This document shows, in pieces, positions 1 to 7,720 of a DNA stretch of 49,318 bases. The stretch comes from Nonomuraea basaltis. Lineage in GTDB: Bacteria > Actinomycetota > Actinomycetes > Streptosporangiales > Streptosporangiaceae. Numbering within the stretch: position 1 is the first letter of the stretch; each line of letters starts with the position of its first letter. The notes beneath the pieces were generated by a model, which worked only from the letters and a program-made list of their open reading frames with translations, was not told where the DNA came from and made no database searches. Where the stretch lies: contig NZ_VCJS01000089.1 in the NCBI RefSeq assembly GCF_005893125.1, positions 1-49,318 of the forward strand, in the 5' to 3' direction. A program made the translations under genes and the position numbers.

Positions 1-211
1 AATGCTTGGAAAATCAATCACCTGGCCAACACCCACCAACCGATGGATGTCAACCAAAGGAATCCGTCAAATCAATGACGGGGTTGTGCATCATGCACTG
101 GCTTTTAACACACTGTTGAGTTCTCAAGAAACGGACGCGTACATCCCCACTAGAATCTCTTCCGAGACCCTCGCACGGAGGCGTTCATTTCGTTTTGTTT
201 TCGCTCTGTTG
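1..211 (-). other. rRNA operon leader (16S gene just off the left edge)
   Basis: Read on the minus strand, this stretch carries TTGAGAACTCAACAGTGTG (about 108-126), the antitermination (boxA-type) block typical of actinobacterial rrn leaders and spacers. AT-richer, non-coding sequence runs from there to the edge. It lies directly downstream of a strong promoter at 218-247. No 16S sequence is visible, so the rRNA itself must begin beyond base 1. The family assignment rests on the conserved boxA-like block and the promoter, not on rRNA sequence. Confidence 0.65.
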
Positions 212-217
212 TGTCTT

Positions 218-247
218 AATTCTTTCAGCCGTTCAAGTTCCTGTCAA
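218..247 (-). promoter_or_regulatory. Probable rrn promoter (proximal)
   Basis: On the minus strand TTGACA (247-242) is followed after 18 nt by AGAATT (223-218). This is a near-consensus housekeeping-sigma promoter, about 100 nt upstream of the boxA-like antitermination block of the rRNA leader. Transcription would run towards the left edge. Confidence 0.6.
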
Positions 248-273
248 ATTGACCGGACTTGCTCGACCTGCGG

Positions 274-303
274 GAATTAAGCCACGCCCCGCTTCCGGGA
301 CAA
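274..303 (-). promoter_or_regulatory. Possible second, distal rrn promoter
   Basis: TTGTCC (303-298) and TAATTC (279-274) on the minus strand are 18 nt apart. This could be a second tandem promoter of the rRNA operon, since actinomycete rrn operons usually have several. The -10 match is only moderate. Confidence 0.3.
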
Positions 304-618
304 CCCCTCTAACTTACCAGCCGATCCGGACAGATGCGAACCGTCCTGGATGGACCTGAAGGAAGTGGGATTTTGCTGGGCATCTCCGGGGTTCTGCGAA
401 CCCCTCGGCCGCCCTGCGTGAAGCAACTCTAGCAGTCCGCCGCACCCACTTCGCGCCACTCAGGTAATCATGTGGTCCTTCCCTCCCCACCTGACCCTCA
501 AACCTCCGCCACGCTCCCCATCCTCGACACCCCTGAGGCAAGCCGACCGCAAGTCATCCGCAATCGCCACCAGGTACGAAGTAGTCACGAGCCGACTGCG
601 CTCTCGGAGGTGCCCGCT
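304..618. other. Intergenic stretch, nothing recognised
   Basis: This lies between the rrn promoters and the first plus-strand gene. The reading frames here lack convincing starts or coding character. The only functional signal seen is the ribosome binding site GGAGG at 607-611 for the gene starting at 619. Confidence 0.5.
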
Positions 619-1017
619 ATGACCCGCTCGGAGTTCGACGACATCCGCGCCTTCCTCGCCGATGAGGCGACCCATGCCGGAGACCTGCTGAGAGTCGCCA
701 GGACTCTGATCGACGACCTCGAGTACGCCCGTATGCGCGAGGCGGTGCTCCGTACCCACTACCTGCGCCTGCTCACGGCGGCGCGGGCGACGGTGGCGGC
801 CGAGGCCGTCGACGCGCCCGACCCCTTGGCGTTCCTCCGGCACGAGCTGGCCGAGCGCGGGCAGTTGCCCGCGGACGGCGAGGCCGTGCAGCGCATCCTG
901 GCCGACGCCCGCACGGCGGCCGCGCTCCTCGCCGGCCTGGAGAACGGCGTGCCGCAGCGTCCTCGCGGCATGCGCCTGCGCCGTTGCGTCGGCACGCACC
1001 GGCGCCTGCCCAGGTAG
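619..1017 (+). CDS. Hypothetical protein, 132 aa
   Basis: I do not recognise a family. The ATG at 619 is chosen over an upstream in-frame start at 472 because GGAGG sits 7 nt before it and the extra N-terminal part looks non-coding. The first ~110 residues look like an all-helical soluble protein rich in Ala, Leu, Arg, Asp and Glu. They contain a DEATHAGDLL-type stretch near residue 15 and a TARTLIDDLEYARMRE-like helix near residue 30. The tail from about residue 115 is Arg-rich and low in complexity. No signal peptide or membrane segment is visible. Codon use is strongly GC3-biased, which supports real coding. It stands alone between the rrn promoter region and a small membrane protein gene. 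Confidence 0.6.
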   Translation: MTRSEFDDIRAFLADEATHAGDLLRVARTLIDDLEYARMREAVLRTHYLRLLTAARATVAAEAVDAPDPLAFLRHELAERGQLPADGEAVQRILADARTAAALLAGLENGVPQRPRGMRLRRCVGTHRRLPR

Positions 1018-1116
1018 GCGGCTGCGGACAGCTCGGGCGGGCTCCTTGCTCCCCGGTGACCGGCGGACGACTCCGGACATACCCGCTCTTGGACGCCAGG
1101 CTGTCAGACTTCGCAT

Positions 1117-1305
1117 ATGTGGCAGCAGCTGCTGAATTGGGTGGCAATCATCATGGTCGGGATATTCGGCCTGATGTGGGTCGGCGTGGTGATTTATGCG
1201 GACGACTCTGCGCCTTGGATGCGAATCGCGCAGGTCGTCTTCGGGCTCCTGCTGCTCGGCTGGGCCGTGCGCAAAGCCGTCGTGATGATCACCGGCAGGG
1301 CGTGA
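1117..1305 (+). CDS. Small two-helix membrane protein, 62 aa
   Basis: The product is short and very hydrophobic. One membrane segment lies at about residues 5-27 (VAIIMVGIFGLMWVGVVIY core) and a second at about 37-52 (IAQVVFGLLLLGWAV). A short acidic loop (ADDSAPW) separates them and the C-terminus is basic. No family is recognised. No strong Shine-Dalgarno site precedes the ATG, so expression is uncertain. It lies alone, 99 nt after the upstream hypothetical gene and convergent with the kdpD remnant. Confidence 0.5.
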   Translation: MWQQLLNWVAIIMVGIFGLMWVGVVIYADDSAPWMRIAQVVFGLLLLGWAVRKAVVMITGRA

Positions 1306-1349
1306 GGGTCACGGCTGGCGCCCCAGGCCCTCTGTCAGGAGCCGGCGCT

Positions 1350-2098
1350 GGCTGATCAGGGCTTCGTCACGTAGTCGTCGGCCCCCGCGTCGAGCGCATC
1401 CACCTGGCAGCGGCGTCCCGAGCAACACCAGCCCCCAGCCGCACGCCCGCCGGGTGCGAGTCAGCGCCGCCCTCGATCGCGCCCCGTCACGGCCCTTCCT
1501 GGTCGCGTCGTGCGTGACCATGTGCACGTCGGTCGATCCGGACAGCGCCGTCGCCGTCACCCCCACGCCACGTGCGAGGACCTGCGGGAGCCGTCCCCTC
1601 CTCGACGTGCAGAGGACGAGCTGGGTGGCGTTCACGCCACGGGCGAACCCGAGCAGCGTGCGGGACGTGCACGGCCAGCAGGTCCGCGCCCTTGGTCCGG
1701 GCCGTGAGCGCGGCGTCGACCCGTTCCGGCTGGTCGACGTTGCCGTGGGCCAAGCGGCGGCGCAGCGCCTCCGGCGACATGTCGGCCCGCCGCACCACCT
1801 CATCGGGTACGGTCTCCCGCTGCGGCACGCCGGTGATCTGCTCGACCACGCCGTTCAGCGATTCGAGGTGCTGGATGTTGACGGTGGAGACGACGTCGAT
1901 CCCGGCGTCGAGGATCTCGTCGACGTCCTGCCGGCGTTTGGCGGTGCGGGCACGGCCGTGGGTCTCGACGAAGCCCACGACCACGTCCTTGTCGTGTTCG
2001 CGGGCGCGGCGCGCCTCGCTCAGCATGGCGAACGTCTTGCCCACGCCGGGCGCCGCGCCCAGGTAGACACGCAGCCGCCCGCGGGCCCTGCCTCCCAT
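1350..2098 (-). pseudogene. Decayed kdpD sensor kinase with a kdpE receiver fragment
   Basis: The 5' part (2098 to about 1690) reads as the KdpD N-terminal domain. It has RVYLGAAPGVGKT (Walker A), VVVGFVETHGR and, further on, DAGIDVVSTVNIQHLESLN and ITGVPQRETVPDEVVRRAD. About 45 residues that normally sit between ETHGR and the QDV(D/E)E motif, including DELAHTN, are missing. After a frame change the end of the universal-stress-like part follows (LLGFARGVNATQLVLCTSRR, then STDVHMVTHD), then the start of the first membrane helix (ACGWGLVLLGTPL). At 1360-1407 the same strand encodes VDALDAGADDYVTKP, a response-regulator receiver motif of the KdpE/OmpR type. Histidine kinase and DNA-binding domains are absent. 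This is a deletion-scarred remnant of the potassium-sensing pair, not a working gene. Confidence 0.8.
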
Positions 2099-2107
2099 TC
2101 CCCCAGG

Positions 2108-2575
2108 TTATGGCCGGTACGGCGGAGCGACCCCCCAGCCCCAGTGCGGCACCGGCGCCTGCGGCGGAGGCGTCGACCCAGGCTGCGAGTTGTGCTTGGC
2201 AAGCCGGGTGCCCCATTCGATGTAGCCGGCGAACGCGGCCCTGAACTCGGGGTCGTCGGGCAGCCCCACCTCGTCGGCCGCGTCCATGAGCAGGCTCACC
2301 CATCTGCGGCGCTGCGGCTCGGTGATCGCCTTGCCCAGGTGGTGGCGGAGCATGTTGGAATAGCCGCCGCGTTCCGTGGTGTACCTGTCCGGGCCGCCCA
2401 ACACCTCGCTGAGCCACATGGCCACATGCTTGGGATGGTCCGGATCCATGTGCGCGAACAGCGGCCCGATCAGATCGTCCTTGACCACGCTGCGGTAGAA
2501 CGTCTCGGTCAGCCGCTCGAACGCCTCGGTGCCACCCGCCCACTCGTACAGAGTCGGCACTGCCTCATCAGTCAT
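2108..2575 (-). CDS. Group II truncated haemoglobin
   Basis: The protein has 155 aa, of which about residues 8-130 form the 2-on-2 globin fold. Visible family features are Tyr B10 in FYRSVV (about Y27), PLFAHMD at the CD corner, the proximal-histidine segment MLRHHLGKAIT (about residues 75-84) and Trp G8 in RRRWVSLLMDA (W92), which marks group II (GlbO-like). Such proteins bind haem and handle O2, NO or peroxide in the cytoplasm. A Pro-rich tail of about 25 residues follows the globin domain. ATG 2575 is the only good start. The gene stands alone between the kdpD remnant and the tRNA genes. The specific physiological ligand cannot be read from sequence. Confidence 0.9.
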   Translation of the reverse strand: MTDEAVPTLYEWAGGTEAFERLTETFYRSVVKDDLIGPLFAHMDPDHPKHVAMWLSEVLGGPDRYTTERGGYSNMLRHHLGKAITEPQRRRWVSLLMDAADEVGLPDDPEFRAAFAGYIEWGTRLAKHNSQPGSTPPPQAPVPHWGWGVAPPYRP

Positions 2576-2753
2576 GTAACGATGTAATCATTCTCTTGAT
2601 CGCGCGGCAAGGCCGGCCGTCGCGCGGTCCATGATCGCGAACCCGGACGGGGTCGCGCGCGCGGGGCACGCGCCGGCCGCGCGCCTTCTCCTGCCGCCGT
2701 GGTGCCGTGGTGCGGGCGCTGACCATCATGGGCACCAAACCCGCCGGAAACGA

Positions 2754-2784
2754 CGAAGTCCCTGGCCGGTGGCCAGGGACTTCG
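2754..2784 (-). terminator. Hairpin downstream of tRNA-fMet copy 1
   Basis: A perfect 14-bp stem (2754-2767 with 2771-2784) closes a 3-nt loop, immediately after the CCA end of the tRNA at 2789. A run of five T/A pairs (2785-2789) lies between tRNA and stem, so the U-tract after the stem on the minus strand is weak. It would also work as a terminator for plus-strand transcripts. Confidence 0.75.
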
Positions 2785-2788
2785 TTTT

Positions 2789-2865
<77 letters not shown>

Positions 2866-2947
2866 TCGGTGTGTCATTCATAACTATACAGCCCCGGGAG
2901 AGTGCTTATGACCGTCAAGCAAAACCAGCCTCCCGCCACAACGAACA

Positions 2948-2981
2948 GAGGCCCGGTTTCCGTTTCCGGATCCCGGGCCTC
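2948..2981 (-). terminator. Hairpin between the two tRNA-fMet genes
   Basis: The inverted repeat GAGGCCCGG (2948-2956) / CCGGGCCTC (2973-2981) has a 16-nt loop and lies just after the 3' end of the tRNA at 2987. It probably ends transcription of the upstream copy, which would mean the downstream copy has its own promoter. A TATAGT hexamer at about 2886-2891 on the minus strand is a candidate -10. Confidence 0.55.
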
Positions 2982-2986
2982 CGCAT

Positions 2987-3063
2987 TGGTAGCGGGGGCA
3001 GGATTTGAACCTGCGACCTCTGGGTTATGAGCCCAGCGAGCTACCGAACTGCTCCACCCCGCG
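2987..3063 (-). tRNA. tRNA-fMet (CAT), copy 2
   Basis: This is a 77-nt cloverleaf with encoded CCA, a CAT anticodon, GGG/CCC anticodon stem and unpaired 1-72, so again an initiator tRNA. It has a fully Watson-Crick T-stem, unlike copy 1. A promoter lies just upstream at 3079-3107. Confidence 0.95.
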
Positions 3064-3078
3064 TCGCGTTGTGTCTTA

Positions 3079-3107
3079 AGACTAGAGGCAACGAGGGGTG
3101 TGCGCAA
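3079..3107 (-). promoter_or_regulatory. Promoter of tRNA-fMet copy 2
   Basis: On the minus strand TTGCGC (3107-3102) and TAGTCT (3084-3079) are 17 nt apart. They sit about 15 nt upstream of the mature tRNA 5' end at 3063, the usual spacing for a tRNA promoter. Confidence 0.5.
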
Positions 3108-3116
3108 ACTGAGTGG

Positions 3117-6077
3117 CTAGGACGTGCCTCCCGCTGGGGATTCGGTGGGCGATGGAGCCGGCGACGCGGGCGGTGAGGTGGTGGCCGTCGGCGACGCCGT
3201 GGGTGAGGCCGTGGGCGCGGGCTGCTGGACGTTGGCGCTCTCGAGCGTCTTCAGCGCGTCCTCCAGCCGCTTCTGGGCCTCGCCATAGGCGTCCCAGTCC
3301 GGCGGGCTGGCCTGCAGCGCCTTCTGCGCGTCCTCGTACGCCTTCTTGGCGTTGGCGATCGCCGCGTTGAGCGCCGTGTTGGCCTGGTTGGGCGTGGTCT
3401 GCTCTTGCTGCTGGTTCTGTTGCTGTTGCTGCTCGGTGCCGAAGACCTTCTGCAGGGCCTCGTCCAGCGTGCGCCCCACGCCGATCGTGCTGCCGTACGA
3501 CACCAGGACCCGCTGCAGGATCGGGTAGGGCTCCTGCCCGCCGCCCGCGGCCACCTGGATGTACACCGGCTCGATGTAGACCAGGCCGCCCGCGTACGGA
3601 AGCGTCAGGAGGTTGCCGTAGCGGACCGAGGAGGCACCGACGCCGAGCAGGTTGAGCTCACCGGCGAAACGGCTCTGGAAGGCGTTCTGCGCCTGTCCTG
3701 GGCCCGGGATGGGCGTGCTCGACGGCATCCGGAGGATGCGTATCCGGCCGTAGTCCCCCGACGCGGAGGACGAGTCGACCGACATGAACGCCGCCAGGTT
3801 GGGACCCTGACGCGGCACGAACGTCGTCGTCAGCGAGAACGTCGGCGTGCTGCCCGGCATCGTCGTGGTCAGGTAGTAGGGCGGCTGCTTGATGTTCTGG
3901 GCGCCCTGGGTGGGGTCGTTGGGGACGTTCCAGAAGTCCTGGCCGCTGTAGAAGGCGGCCGGGTTGGTGATGTGGTAGCGCGACAGGGTGTAGCGCTGCA
4001 CCTTGAACAGGTCCTCGGGGTAGCGCACGTGGCCGCGCAGGTCGGCGCTCATCTCCGAGGCCGGGCGGATGATGCCCGGGAAGGCCGCGCTCCAGGTCTT
4101 CAGCACCGGGTCGTTGGTGTCCCAGCCGTAGAGCTTGACTGTGCCGTCGTAGGCGTCGACGGTGGCCTTGACCGAGTTGCGGATGTAGTTGATCTTGTCG
4201 GTCGGCTGCTGGGCGATCACACGGCGGTCGCTCGACGTGTCGCGCGTCATGTCGCCGAGGCTCTCGCTCTGCGAGTACGGGTAGTCATTCGACGTCGTGT
4301 AGCCGTCCACGATCCAGGTGATGCGTCCGTCGATGATCGCCGGGTAGGGGTTGCCGTCGAGCGTGAGGAACGGGGCCACCTTCTGGACCCGGTCACGCGG
4401 GTTGCGCTCGTACAGGATCTTGGAGTTGTCGTTGATGTCGCCCGAGAGGACGATGTTCGCCTCGCCGTACTTGGCGGCGTAGAGGAGCCTGTTGAAGAAC
4501 GACCCGACGGGGACGCCGCCACCGGTGTAGGTGGTGTTCGCCTGTCCTGTGCCGCCCGTCTGCGGGTAGTCGAGCTCTTGCGGGTTCTTCGGGTTGCCGC
4601 CGGCGATGACGTATCGGGTGGAGGCCGGGTCCTCGCCGTAGTAGATCCGCGATTCCTTGAGCTTCGCGCTGTTCACCAGCGGGCCGACGACCGGCATGTC
4701 CTTGGCGTCGTAGTCGGGCAGGCCACTGGAGTCGACCTTGTTGCCCGGCGCGGCGACGAAGCCGTAGCCGTGGGTGTAGACCAGGGCCCGGTTGATCCAG
4801 TTGTTCTGCTGCTCCGGCGGGCCGGTCAGCTCGCGGACGCCGACGATGTGGTCGATCAGCTTGCCGGTGCTGTCGGGGTAGCGGTCGACGTCGAGCGGCT
4901 CGGCGAAGTTGTAGAAGCCGCGGATGCGCTGGGTCTGCTCGTACGTCGACGACACCAGCGCCGGGTCGAGCAGGCGCACGCCGGAGACCGAGGTGTCGCC
5001 GCCGGCCTGGACCTTGGTCGGGTCGGCCTGGGCGTTGTAGTTTTCGACCTCGGCCTGGTCGACGTTGAACGCCTCCCGGGTCGCCTCGATGTTGCGCTGG
5101 ATGTAGGTGGCTTCCTTGCCCTGCTGGTTGGGCTTGACCTGGAACTGCTCGACCAGCGCCGGGTAGACGCCGCCGATCAGGACGGCCGAGAGCACGAGCA
5201 GGCCGAAGGAGACGCCGGGCAGCATGCCGCCCGGCCGCACCACGCCGGCGAAGAACAGGGCGGCGCAGATCAGCGCGATGATCGCCAGGATGGTCTTGGC
5301 GGGCAGGACCGCGTTGACGTCGGTGTAGGAGGCGCCGTGCACGAAGCCGCGGTCGGAGAAGACTAGGCCGTAGCGGTCGACCCAGTAGGCGACGGACTTG
5401 AGCAGCACGAAGACGCCCAGCAGCGCCGACAGGTGCACCCGCGCCGCTCTGGAGGCGTGCACCCCCGGCGACTGCAGGCGGAACCCGCCGTACAGGTAGT
5501 GCGTGATCGCCGCCAGGATGATCGAGATGATCACCGCGGTGAACAGGAAGTTCAGCACCATCCGGATGAACGGGTAGTCGAACATGAAGAACGAGATGTC
5601 CATGCCGAACAGCTGGTCCGGCTTGCCGAACTGTGCGCCGTTGACGAACTGCAGCCACGTCTGCCACTGCCCCGAGAACGAGGAGCCGGAGAAGAGCGCG
5701 AGCAGCCCCATGCCAACGATGAAGATCAGCTTGCGGTGGGGGTCGAGCGCCATGCGGTAGCGGTCGGCGCCGCTGCCCCCGCCGAACATCGCGGGCCCGA
5801 ACATCGGCCGCGTCCGGAAGGCCAGCAACATGTTGCCGCCGGCGATGGCGACCATCAGCACCGCTCCGATCAGGAACAGCACGATCTGAGTCAGCACCAC
5901 ACCGGTGAACACCGAGCTGTAGTCGACCGCGTCAAACCACAGGTAGTCGGTATAAATGCCAGAAAAAAGGAAAAACAACGCCACGATCGCCACAAGAGCG
6001 ATCGCCACAGGCAGAAGCAGTCGCGGTCGGCGGGGCAAGCGCATTGCCCTGCCGGCTCCTGGGGTCCGGAAGCTCAA
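3117..6077 (-). CDS. UPF0182 family large integral membrane protein
   Basis: This protein of about 986 aa is of normal family length; the mycobacterial counterpart I recall is Rv3193c. The N-terminal third holds about seven hydrophobic segments, the first at residues 20-45. The central part is a large extracytoplasmic domain with the conserved blocks YIQRNIEATREAF, RIYYGED and RVIAQQPTDKINYIRNSVKA. The tail is Gln-rich (EQQQQQNQQQ), then helical, then a Pro/Ser/Thr spacer. The function is unknown. I chose TTG 6077, which gives MSFRTPG..., because GAGGGG lies 6 nt upstream. TTG 6083 and ATG 6044 are alternatives. It is the last gene of a minus-strand run that starts with the epimerase at 8788. 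Confidence 0.92.
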   Translation of the reverse strand: MSFRTPGAGRAMRLPRRPRLLLPVAIALVAIVALFFLFSGIYTDYLWFDAVDYSSVFTGVVLTQIVLFLIGAVLMVAIAGGNMLLAFRTRPMFGPAMFGGGSGADRYRMALDPHRKLIFIVGMGLLALFSGSSFSGQWQTWLQFVNGAQFGKPDQLFGMDISFFMFDYPFIRMVLNFLFTAVIISIILAAITHYLYGGFRLQSPGVHASRAARVHLSALLGVFVLLKSVAYWVDRYGLVFSDRGFVHGASYTDVNAVLPAKTILAIIALICAALFFAGVVRPGGMLPGVSFGLLVLSAVLIGGVYPALVEQFQVKPNQQGKEATYIQRNIEATREAFNVDQAEVENYNAQADPTKVQAGGDTSVSGVRLLDPALVSSTYEQTQRIRGFYNFAEPLDVDRYPDSTGKLIDHIVGVRELTGPPEQQNNWINRALVYTHGYGFVAAPGNKVDSSGLPDYDAKDMPVVGPLVNSAKLKESRIYYGEDPASTRYVIAGGNPKNPQELDYPQTGGTGQANTTYTGGGVPVGSFFNRLLYAAKYGEANIVLSGDINDNSKILYERNPRDRVQKVAPFLTLDGNPYPAIIDGRITWIVDGYTTSNDYPYSQSESLGDMTRDTSSDRRVIAQQPTDKINYIRNSVKATVDAYDGTVKLYGWDTNDPVLKTWSAAFPGIIRPASEMSADLRGHVRYPEDLFKVQRYTLSRYHITNPAAFYSGQDFWNVPNDPTQGAQNIKQPPYYLTTTMPGSTPTFSLTTTFVPRQGPNLAAFMSVDSSSASGDYGRIRILRMPSSTPIPGPGQAQNAFQSRFAGELNLLGVGASSVRYGNLLTLPYAGGLVYIEPVYIQVAAGGGQEPYPILQRVLVSYGSTIGVGRTLDEALQKVFGTEQQQQQNQQQEQTTPNQANTALNAAIANAKKAYEDAQKALQASPPDWDAYGEAQKRLEDALKTLESANVQQPAPTASPTASPTATTSPPASPAPSPTESPAGGTS

Positions 6078-6204
6078 GGCCAACCCCTCGTCGTGATGAA
6101 GAAACGGTCCGTGTCTGGCAACCTACACCGCCAGGCCGCTCCCACGGCTAACGCACAGCGACTAGGTCACTCGTACGACTAACGCACGGCGATCGCCAGA
6201 AGTT

Positions 6205-7257
6205 TCACCCGGCGTCGCACGCGGGCACGTTTCCCTTACTCGTGCGCAACGCGTCGAGCGCCGTCACCGCGTCGTGCAACGTGTCGGCTCTGACCAGCCG
6301 AAGGCCGTCGGGCACCGCCTTCATGGCCTCGGCGCAGTTGTCGGCGGGGGTGAGGAAGACGGTCGCGCCGGAATCCCTCGCGCCGACCATCTTCTGCTGG
6401 ATGCCGCCGATCGCGCCGACCTTGCCCGTCGGCTGGACGGTGCCGGTGCCGGCGATCTTCTTGCCGCCGGTGAGCTCGCCCGGTGTGAGCTTGTCGAGTA
6501 TGCCGAGCGAGAACATCAGCCCGGCGCTGGGCCCGCCGACGTCGCCCACGTTGATGTCGACGTCGAACGGGAACTTGTATTGCGCCTGCATGGTCACGCC
6601 CACCTGGGGCTGCCCCGTGGGCCCTGCCACCGTCTGCAGGGTGACGTCGAGCTTCTCCTTGCCCCTGGTGACGTTGAAGACCACGCTCTCGCCCGGCTTG
6701 TGCGCCTTGACGGCGTTGCTCACGACCTCGACGTCCTTCGCCGCCTTGCCGTCGACGGAGTTGATCTCGTCGCCCTTCTGCAGCTTGCCGTCTGCCGGCT
6801 TGCCCTTCTCGGCGGACACGACCGCGACGACCATGCTGTAAGGGATCTTGAGCTCGTTGAGCGCGGCGGCGGTGGCGGAATCCTGGGAGTTGGTCATCTC
6901 GACCGTGTTCTCCTGCTCGACCTCTTTGGGGTCGCGGTCCGGAGCGAAGATGGTCTCCTGCGGGACCACCGCCACGGTCGGGTCGATCCAGCCGCGCAAC
7001 GCCGTCAGCAGATCGATCTGGGCGGCCGGACCGCCCTGGTAGGCCACCGTCACCAGGCTCAGCGCGCCGCTGGTGGGATAGGTCTGCCGCCCCTCGATCG
7101 AGATCACGGGCTTCTTGCCGACCTCGCCGATGGTGTTCTCCGTCGGCCCGGGGCTGAGCACGACGTACGGGACCGGCCGGAACGCGCCAGCGACCCCGAG
7201 CGCGAGCACGAGGAATGCCGCCAGCAGCAGGGTAATGGCGCGTCGTGACATGGTCAT
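6205..7257 (-). CDS. PDZ and Lon-type (S16) membrane protease, YlbL family
   Basis: The protein has 350 aa. One N-terminal membrane anchor spans about residues 7-27 (AITLLLAAFLVLALGVAGAF) and is followed by VPYVVLSPGPTENT, typical of the family. A PDZ domain covers about 125-210 (GDEINSVDGKAAKDVE). An S16 proteolytic domain covers about 225-340. The catalytic Ser lies in GDVGGPSAGLMFSLG and the Lys in GGIQQKMVGARDSGA, so the dyad is intact. Unlike Lon, there is no AAA+ domain. The active site faces outward, and the family is thought to cleave membrane or exported proteins. The gene starts 4 nt after moaE stops, so the two are probably translated together. The mycobacterial equivalent lies beside UPF0182 as here. 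Confidence 0.93.
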   Translation of the reverse strand: MTMSRRAITLLLAAFLVLALGVAGAFRPVPYVVLSPGPTENTIGEVGKKPVISIEGRQTYPTSGALSLVTVAYQGGPAAQIDLLTALRGWIDPTVAVVPQETIFAPDRDPKEVEQENTVEMTNSQDSATAAALNELKIPYSMVVAVVSAEKGKPADGKLQKGDEINSVDGKAAKDVEVVSNAVKAHKPGESVVFNVTRGKEKLDVTLQTVAGPTGQPQVGVTMQAQYKFPFDVDINVGDVGGPSAGLMFSLGILDKLTPGELTGGKKIAGTGTVQPTGKVGAIGGIQQKMVGARDSGATVFLTPADNCAEAMKAVPDGLRLVRADTLHDAVTALDALRTSKGNVPACDAG

Positions 7258-7261
7258 GAGC

Positions 7262-7687
7262 TTATTCGCAGGCGCCGACCCACTCGGTCTCGCCGTCGGC
7301 GAACACCTGGTGTTTCCAGATCGGGACCTGCGCCTTGAGGTCGTCGATCAGCCTGCGCGAGGCCTGGAACGCCTCGTCCCTGTGCGGGGCGGCCACCGCG
7401 ACGATGACGGCGGTGTCACCCAGCTCCAGGTCGCCCACCCGGTGCACGGCCGCCATGGCCGTCACGGGGAAGTCGGCCGCGATCTTCTCCGCCACCGCGC
7501 GCAGCTCGGCCTCCGCCGAGGGGTGCGCGGAGTAGGAGAGCCTGGTCACGGGCTTGCCGTGGTCCTGCTCTCGCACGGTGCCCACGAAGATCGTGGTGCC
7601 GCCCGCGGCGTGGTCGCCAACGGCGGCCAGCACCTCATCCACGGAGAGCGGGGTGTCTCGAATGCCGAGCAACCGGATGACGTCCAC
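7262..7687 (-). CDS. moaE: Molybdopterin synthase catalytic subunit MoaE
   Basis: The protein has 141 aa, the normal length. MoaE uses the thiocarboxylate on MoaD to convert precursor Z (cPMP) into molybdopterin in the cytoplasm. Visible family blocks are GGTTIFVGTVREQDHGK (about residues 29-46), the AVHRVGDLELGDTAVIVAVA motif in the middle, AAPHRDEAF and DDLKAQVPIWKHQVFADG, with the catalytic lysines of the last block present. No moaD lies beside it. MoeZ, the enzyme that activates MoaD-type carrier proteins in actinobacteria, is encoded about 38 kb away at 45731-46912. It sits between the epimerase gene and the PDZ protease in the same run. Confidence 0.95.
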   Translation of the reverse strand: MDVIRLLGIRDTPLSVDEVLAAVGDHAAGGTTIFVGTVREQDHGKPVTRLSYSAHPSAEAELRAVAEKIAADFPVTAMAAVHRVGDLELGDTAVIVAVAAPHRDEAFQASRRLIDDLKAQVPIWKHQVFADGETEWVGACE

Positions 7688-7720
7688 GCAAAGAGACTAC
7701 TTAATGATTCCGGTTCAGCC

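Noticed and set aside
1454..2587. A 377-codon plus-strand frame across the kdpD remnant and haemoglobin gene
   Set aside because: Its translation matches nothing, while the minus strand gives clear KdpD and globin motifs.
3405..5366. A 653-codon open frame opposite the UPF0182 gene
   Set aside because: Composition (Asp/Val/Arg/Gly-rich) and lack of any motif show it is a shadow of the minus-strand gene, whose membrane segments and family blocks are clear.
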